Assembly: GCA_010094045.1 (NCBI GenBank)
Contig: ML986644.1
Location: 71,687-135,686 of the forward strand
From: Lojkania enalia
Lineage: Eukaryota > Ascomycota > Dothideomycetes > Pleosporales
DNA: 64,000 bases
Direction of reading: 5' to 3'
In this document: positions 57,395 through 64,000 of the stretch, in pieces
Position numbering within the stretch: the first letter of the stretch is position 1
How the letters are laid out: each line of letters begins with the position of its first letter
The notes under the pieces: model-generated
What the model was told of the DNA's origin: nothing
The model's input: the letters and a program-made list of their open reading frames with translations, nothing else
Database searches by the model: none
Position numbers and translations under genes: made by a program

Positions 57395-59923
57395 GAAGTC
57401 CAGCTGATGGATGTGAATAGGAAAGGATACCCAAGTCAGGAGAATGGAGTTATTGCACAGAGTGTGCATTGGACGCTGGCGCGCATGACGGAACCCAGAC
57501 GCCATCTAGTCGTTCTCTTGTAGTTTTTGCCATATCTCGACCACCAGAGCCCTGCCTTCCCACCAAAAGAAGGTAATGGGCATTGCATTTCGTATCAAGC
57601 CTCGCAAAGCAAGCGAGCAAGCCAGATGCAGATGCGCAATGCACACCACGAGTTAAACAATCGCAATGTCTTGCCTCTGCTGTTGCCGTGTATCCCGATT
57701 CCCGCGCATCTTAGAGCCGAATACGTTCGCAAAGTCCCAGCCCTGTTTTCAGCTCGGCTCTGCCCACCGTTTCTCGCCATAGCGACAGCTCTTGGTTAGT
57801 TAGTCAGCGAACACCTATTTTGAACTTGAGCATTGGAAATTTCTCCTAAATTTAACGCCCTTGTTCGGTGGGCGGGACCTCCTTGATATATGCCTGCAGT
57901 CGCTGGAAAAATCCGAGATAAACTGCTTGGAAAACTCTTGGTTCCGCAACGTAAGCAGGGATTAGGACCCCTCAGATTAGTATTGGCCGTGTCTCTAGTA
58001 TCGCGGACGGACTCCCTCCTCGTCGAGAACCAATCCAGTCTCAAAGCCCGTCCCGAATCATTCGCCAGTCCTCTGGGCCGTAAACCGACAGACGCAGCGG
58101 GCTGGGTGTTCCAGTCTTCGCGGCATCTCCATTGGCGCGTGCTGTCCCCTGGCCGACAAGAACTCGACGAATAGCGCCCCTTTAGGCATTAGTGTAGGCC
58201 GCATGGGTTGGGTATTGCACTGCATTGCACGACTTCCGATTCCTAAGAAACGTCGAAGCCCAGTGACCAAATGGCGGTGGACCCCTCTCCAACTTGAGAC
58301 CGCCATCTGCAGGTGACGTCCGGGCCAGAGCTTCGATCGTGTGTGCGTCATATCCCGTGTTTGCCGTGAAGTTGCAGCCGCCAATGCCCCTCCGGCCTCA
58401 CGCCATTCGTGGTGTTGAGTTGTCTTTTCGTCCCGCTTAACAGGGTAGGTTTAGCCGCTGCCCGCCTACAGTCGGTGCTACCGAATGATAATGTGACTAT
58501 GAGCGTGTCTGCACTCCCGAGCGTTGTTGGCTGGCCCGATATCGTCGACGCCAGGCCGTGCCAATGCCGTGGTGCCACTTTCTCCCACATCCACCCACCA
58601 ACCGTGCCAATGGCAACCCCCCCCCCTTCCTCTCCAGGCCAGTTGCAGGCCAGTTGATCGCGGGGTACTGCCGTCGTCCCGTCGAGCTTCAGCCTCAACC
58701 CATCGAACGACCCATTCATCCACTGTAACGAGTGTCTATCCACTAACGCCATCTCCTGACCCATGCAAATCTCCGTTTTCTTTGCTTGGCCTTCACTGCC
58801 ACAGCGGCGGCGGCTGGCTGAGCGGCAAAACGACCTCCAGATACCCTTTCCGACAAATTAATTTTACTCTAAGACATTGGAATGCTCCAAGCTCCAATTA
58901 TGCGTTGCGATCTTTTCGAAGAAGCCCAACACCTAGTCACTTTAGCTGACTGCTCTTCTTGTCGACGCTGGCGCTTGAGCCGCCCGCAGCATCGTTGCAG
59001 AGGTTCCACTACAGCTGAACACACAAATTTTTCATGACTAGACGGCGACCAGTTGCGTTGCATTCGGACTGTCCAATGAACGGTTCCGAGCCGAGCCACC
59101 GTCTAAAATGAACGTTGTCCTGCAACTAAGTTCCACTAACAAAAAAGTCAAAGCGAGCACGTTGACAGTATCTGGCCTTCTAACCAAATCCTGCACTCGG
59201 TCCTGGTGTATGGGCAGATTTGCTCTTCAGACTTGCCCCTCATCCCGCACCGTCGCTCTGGGTCGTTGTCCGAACTTCCTCGGGGGCCGAATGACTACTA
59301 CCCCATAAAGCAGACAGTTCGACAACTGTACAACTCCAGCAAGGCGGCTCGCCACCCCGGGACGTTGCTGGCAAGGGCTAGCTGAATGTCCATGTGGAGC
59401 AATAAGCTTATGTTTTTATAGAACAGGGGCATGTGCTGGAGCTTGGCCGACAGCGGAGCGGTGTATGGCGGTCTCCATTCATGCAGCCCTACTCAAGGGT
59501 CTAGATTGGTGTAATGGACTTACCTCTTGGGGATACGTACATGGCACCTCGAGGCCGTTGAAGGACGTGCCAGCCCTATTCCACCGCTTCAAGCCGGGCG
59601 AAGCCTCAATGCAGCGCACAGTCCATATTGCGTCGCTCGGGAACCTTGCATTGGTGAGAGCTGGCAAGCGAACTGGATAACTTATGAAACAATCATTCAC
59701 ACAAGGCATCCTCGCACATAGGCCAACTACTGCCTCTTCCACGGCTTGTAAAGCCAAGAAGCACGTACTGATCCCCCACATCCTTTGGGTTTAGTTAAAA
59801 GCTTCTTTAGGCCTACAAGATCTCTATAATCCCCTATCCCCATACATCATTGTTGTTCGATCCACCCCCATCGTTTCCCACAGCAACTTTCTCCCATTCG
59901 CTATTCCTTCATCCTTCCAAATC
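57395..59923. other. Long upstream region of the Myb gene
   Basis: 2.5 kb without a supported gene. Frames on both strands at 57527-59099 overlap and have no domains. A pyrimidine-rich leader runs into the Myb start. The length and GC content suggest an extended 5' regulatory region or long untranslated leader, as seen for some fungal regulators. Confidence 0.4.
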
Positions 59924-61418
59924 ATGCTATCAACGCAAAAAAATACAGCACGCCAACCACGAAAATGGACAATAACAGAAGATCAGAGGCTACGAGAAGA
60001 GGTTGAGGCACAAAGTAAGTGATGGCCCGAGTTCCCGCCCACCACACGCTGCTTTTCATCGGCCTACCTGTTTCTCGTCGAGTTCTCCAATCGACTATGG
60101 TCGCATCTCTATGAATACATACCCAAGAATAGTTGAAGTGAGAGTCTGCGTTAATCCATCATTGAGAATCGATGCCATGAGATGATTCCAGCTGACTAGT
60201 TCCGACAGTGAGTGGAGGCGAAGTCAAGGACTGGTGCAAGATCGCTGCTAGGATCCCTGGGCGAACAAATAAAGACTGCCGTAAGAGGTGGACAAATTCG
60301 GTCGCCGGTGGGCTCAAAAAGGGTCAATGGGCAAGGAGTGAGGATATTCTATTATCAAGAGGAGTGCAGAAGTATGGTCAGCGATGGGTACTCGTGGCAG
60401 AAATTGTCCAGTCACGTAGCGCAGACCGTAAGTTGAATCTCGGTCATTAAACTGCGAAATGTGATCATTGCTAACTGGTTTCCAGAGTGCGCAAAGCGGT
60501 GGCAGCAATCACTTGATCCAGAACTTGACAGGAGCGAATGGCGAGAGTCCGAGGTAAGATTCCGGTCAGAGAACATACGCAAGGCAAATGGCTGCCTATG
60601 TGCCCACCATGCACCGGCTTACGATAAGGCAAACAGGACAAAGTGTTGATTCAAGCCGTCCAGAAGCTAGGGCGTCATTGGAAGGATATTCAGCGCCAAC
60701 ACTTTCCTGGTCGGTCAAAAAATTGCATCAAAAACCGGTCAGTATTAAAAATTCCTAGGAGCAACAGCTAACTAACGCGGTTTTTGTCTTCAGATATACT
60801 GTTCTTGTCCGCAGGTATCAGAATCAAGGCATCTCCCTGCCTGATGGTACGGACGCGCTAAATACACTTTCGCCGAATAACAGATTATCCGCATATTCGG
60901 CAACAGATGATGATAGCAGCTCTTACACTCCCAGCGTGGGTATGTACGACGAATTACTTACTTCTCGAACTCAAGTCTCAACGCCCGAAACCCACTCGTC
61001 CTGGTCATTTGACGAGGAGCCTTTCACTAGCTGGCCCCCCCAAGAGACCTTTAGCATAACCTCCGGTCCCTCGGATTATACAAGCGACCACCAAAATGTG
61101 ACTCGTGCTGGAACTTGGGGATGGCCTGCAAGTACCATAGATTCACCACCAGCGATACCCCTAGAGACTACGGCTGCGTACTCTAGTACCTATAGCCCGC
61201 CAACTCTCCCTGCATATAGCACCTATGGCGCGATGCAAACTATATTCGGACCAACCTCAGCCCCTTTGAACAATGCAGGAAACCGGACTAGCTTCATAAC
61301 CTCACCTATTGTCCAACCTAGGAGCTCGCCCACAGTACCTAATGTCATGCCCTATCATGATCCAGAAGCTATGGCCCGTTTCATGCAATATAAAAGTCAG
61401 GCCGTATCACCATTTTAA
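59924..61418 (+). CDS. Three-repeat Myb DNA-binding protein
   Basis: Model: 59924-60014, 60209-60427, 60486-60553, 60637-60737 and 60794-61418, 367 residues. The first three exons and part of the next build Myb repeats R1 (KWTITEDQRLREEVEAQ through WCKIAARIPGRTNKDCRKRW), R2 (KKGQWARSEDILLSRGVQ through WVLVAEIVQSRSADQCAKRW) and R3 (DRSEWRESEDKVLIQAVQ through HWKDIQRQHFPGRSKNCIKN). Each holds three spaced aromatic residues for the hydrophobic core, with R3 using a changed set. Exon 5 is a Ser/Thr/Pro-rich tail likely used for activation. Four introns fall within the repeats at conserved phases. It is a nuclear factor; targets are unknown. Fungal relatives regulate development or secondary metabolism. 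Confidence 0.88.
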
Positions 61419-63918
61419 GGTTGTCGCGTAAACAATGCATCATGGAATTATTATTTGTTCAATATATGGCTAGGCTTCAGGATTTTTCCACAGCAGCGTT
61501 CAAGCGGGTTTAGAAGGTTCTTCGTTATCTCACGATATCTCAGGAAATTTCTTTTTCTTTCCTTCAGTCTTTGTGCTTGTTCCTCTTTCTAGCACAAGGC
61601 GAATATGAAATGGTTTAGGTTTTTTAGGCCTTCGAGAACGGAGGCCTTCCAGGTATAGGGTTCTTTCAATTTAGCATACGTCCCAATTTCATATTCTCCT
61701 TATCTCGTTTCCTACTGTTCCAAGTATTTTTGTTTCCATTCAAGGGTCGAGACCCACGCACAGATTTTTCCGTATATCCACGCCCAAGGAACTCGACTAT
61801 GTCGCTCTATTCACGTAGTGCTGTGTTTGCCGCACTACCCTTGTCATTTCATTTCTATCATAATCATGCTAGCTACCACGACTTAACGACGCCCGGAATA
61901 TGATACATACTCCATCCCAAACATCCGCGCACCATACTTCACTAACCAAACCATGATTCCCAATCATACTCAACAGCAAACCCAAAAGTCCGCTTTACAA
62001 AACCCCATACTTCCCATCCTTCCGCATCCCCTTTCTGCACATGCATAGAATCTGCACCTCACCCCCCCCCTCGCCACGACTTGTCATTGCCGTTCCACAT
62101 AATCATCTAAGGGCTCTCAACATCTGCAACGGAGGGATCACTCAATATCGAACAGGTGGGGCCAAAAAACCCACAGCTGCAAGGATGCATCTCGCATATT
62201 TACCGCAAACGGGTAGCGGGGGCGCAGGGATACGGTCTCGCTCGCGAATCGAAATCTACACAGCATCGTTCGGCTACCTCTGACGAAACGAACGAACGAA
62301 CGAGAAACAAACGCGCAGCACAGCACATACATATGCAATGCAAGTATGCATACTATTGTACATTCTATGGACGGACGCGAAGGATCATGGGCGTCGATGG
62401 GGCAAGGCGATCAACGAAGCCAATGATACATACGTATTCTCGCTTCGAGGCTTCGGCCGGAAGAGATGCGAAGATGCAGGAACGGGTTTGAAGACGTGGT
62501 GGCTTGGACCCAGGGACTTGTAGGGCTGGATGGGTCGAGTGGCCTTTTTTGCCCTCTCTGCATTTTGTCCGTTGCGGGAATTTGACGATATCTGTCCCTG
62601 GTGGATGTGGAGTTTGTGCGTTACCGGGTCGGATTGGAGGGGAGATTCGCTATTAGGCAGCTGATTGTGGTTGTAAGGGAATGATTAGGGATAGAGGGGG
62701 GGGCGCGTCACGCTGTTTCTCGCTGTCTACCTAGGTACATACGCGTACATTTACACGTGCAGCTTAGTGCTGAAGAGTGAGACGGAAGACGGGGATAAGC
62801 TAAGCTACCGATGATCTACGATGTTCATCCCATCCTTCCTCCCTAACGGAGTAAACTGACTCAGGCTCCCCATCTATCTAAGCACCTGGCGGTTCGTTCG
62901 ATCTGACATCGGCCCCCTCGCAACTCTAGCCTTTTGCTCATTTTACCGTCATGGACCTAATGTCCGTACATTTACTCATTTCGCCAATTTGCCCGTATGT
63001 ATGAACGGATTCTACGTGTCTAGGCCCCGCTTTATGCTGTATATGAGGTGTGAGGCTTAGTCGATCAGATCTGCCTGACGGTCGAACTAGCAGCCATGAG
63101 TCTTATGCTGCCTCATTTCATTCGATAAGCTTTCTGCAAGATGAAGAAGGCGAGACTGATGGGGCGGGACAAATAGGCGAGCAATCATTTAATTCACCCT
63201 CTGGGTATCCGATGATTGGGAATCTTTGTTTGGGGGGGTTCGAATGGAATGTGGCTGAGGCGGTCGGCGTTTGGTGGGGCATGTTTTCCGAGGCGAGGTT
63301 GAGCCGCATGATAATGTAATTTGAATGAGGAAGATGAAATCGGAAATGACCACCATTGCTTAGGTAATGTTTGGGTCGTTGGATCCACGTGTCAGTAGGT
63401 TTCGTGAGACGGCGTTAACAATGTTGAAGAGATGAAGTGGGCCTTCTGAGTAAGCGTTTAAGGCGCGAAGATAGGGTATTCAGAGCTTCGACGTAGAGGT
63501 CGGACACTGGGGCTAGACTAGGGTTGCGAGCAAGCATTTTGACGAAGGGACCTGGAGCCGAAAGGAAGTCTGGCCCCGGCCGTTTGCGCAGGTGCTACAC
63601 TATCTACATGCACTTCAATTGATAGATACACTAAGCACTCTGAAGTCGGATCTGGTATCTAGAGAAGTGCTGCGCATCCGACAATAGTTCCAAGCAGGTA
63701 GATTTGATTTAACTGTGGGATACAAGTGCGACCCGAAACTGAGGCATCGGTCTGAAGGATTAGGAAGAAATATGCCTCGGCCGGACAGGAGCGTGCATGT
63801 TTCCGCCCCTACGCGCTTTCACACGTTCTGTGCGATCTAAAGACGTTTCGTTCCGAGTGTTCTAGGAAGAGCCGTTGTTAGAGGCAGATGGGTCGGTTTC
63901 ATGCTATATTTCGCCGTC
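61419..63918. other. Long region without a supported gene
   Basis: About 2.5 kb. It starts with the 3' region of the Myb gene. Frames at 62041-62523 and 63050-63388 on both strands overlap and have no domain. I see no clear tRNA or repeat element. The tract GGGGGGGGCGCGTC near 62696-62709 is a short G-rich motif. Confidence 0.4.
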
Positions 63919-64000
63919 CTACTTCGCATTCGCACTACTTTCTCCACTAGCTTCTTCGCATGGACTCTCCATCTCAATCTCCCCTTCTTTCAAACTCGCT
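63919..64000 (-). CDS. Possible C-terminal end of a minus-strand gene (partial)
   Basis: On the minus strand the window edge is open for 26 codons and ends at a TAG at 63919-63921. The encoded piece is acidic and Ser-rich (KEGEIEMESPCEEASGESS), a composition common at C-termini of fungal proteins such as transporters. Chance open frames of this length are frequent. A plus-strand ATG at 63960 also starts an open frame to the edge. Confidence 0.3.
   Translation of the reverse strand, partial: ASLKEGEIEMESPCEEASGESSANAK

Noticed and set aside
57527..59099. Frames in the Myb upstream region
   Set aside because: Both strands carry similar-length frames with no domains; judged chance in GC-rich DNA.
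1..64000. CRISPR array, bacterial operon or prophage signals
   Set aside because: No regular spacer-repeat arrays; intron-rich eukaryotic gene structure throughout.

Overview
This is a nuclear segment from a filamentous ascomycete (Pezizomycotina). Nearly every gene model needs short introns (about 43-280 nt, mostly GT-AG). The window encodes a HET-domain protein, Zn2Cys6 regulators, a GH7 cellulase and the ergosterol P450 ERG5, a combination typical of filamentous ascomycetes. Class-level placement (for example Leotiomycetes) cannot be fixed from sequence reading alone.

Layout. (1) 1-18.3 kb is gene-poor and partly AT-rich. It holds a single-pass membrane protein of unknown function, a five-exon MFS sugar transporter, a Zn2Cys6-ankyrin fusion, a possible tiny membrane protein, a five-exon Zn2Cys6 transcription factor and a poorly resolved gene near 16 kb. 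(2) 18.3-32.3 kb is a dense block of mostly conserved housekeeping genes: a large AAA ATPase, a PTEN/TEP1 phosphatase, a mitochondrial PPR-type protein, the CDP-diacylglycerol synthase CDS1 and, divergently, the ATR-partner checkpoint protein Rad26/UvsD. (3) 32.3-48.3 kb looks accessory: a secreted GH7 endoglucanase, a small secreted cysteine protein, an aldehyde dehydrogenase, a HET-domain protein, an MDR oxidoreductase, an anion:cation-type MFS transporter and a decayed monocarboxylate-transporter-like pseudogene. (4) 48.5-61.4 kb is again core: a CTD-kinase cyclin (CTK2) with a probable RS-rich tail, ERG5, an Atos/FAM214-like protein, the rRNA-processing factor FYV7 and a three-repeat Myb protein. 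The final 2.5 kb has no resolved gene, except what may be the C-terminal end of a minus-strand gene at the right edge.

Intron boundaries were worked out by hand from splice consensus and reading phase. All multi-exon models listed with coordinates keep one open frame, and summed exon lengths are multiples of three. The genes do not form one pathway. The accessory block suits plant-polymer degradation and uptake or oxidation of small carbon compounds. The core blocks cover lipid signalling and synthesis, DNA-damage checkpoint, transcription-elongation kinase, sterol synthesis and ribosome biogenesis. No strong evidence for a wholly new system was seen. The best leads are the Zn2Cys6-ankyrin fusion, the RS-tailed CTD-kinase cyclin, the one-codon first exon of the PTEN gene and the accessory island between two conserved blocks.
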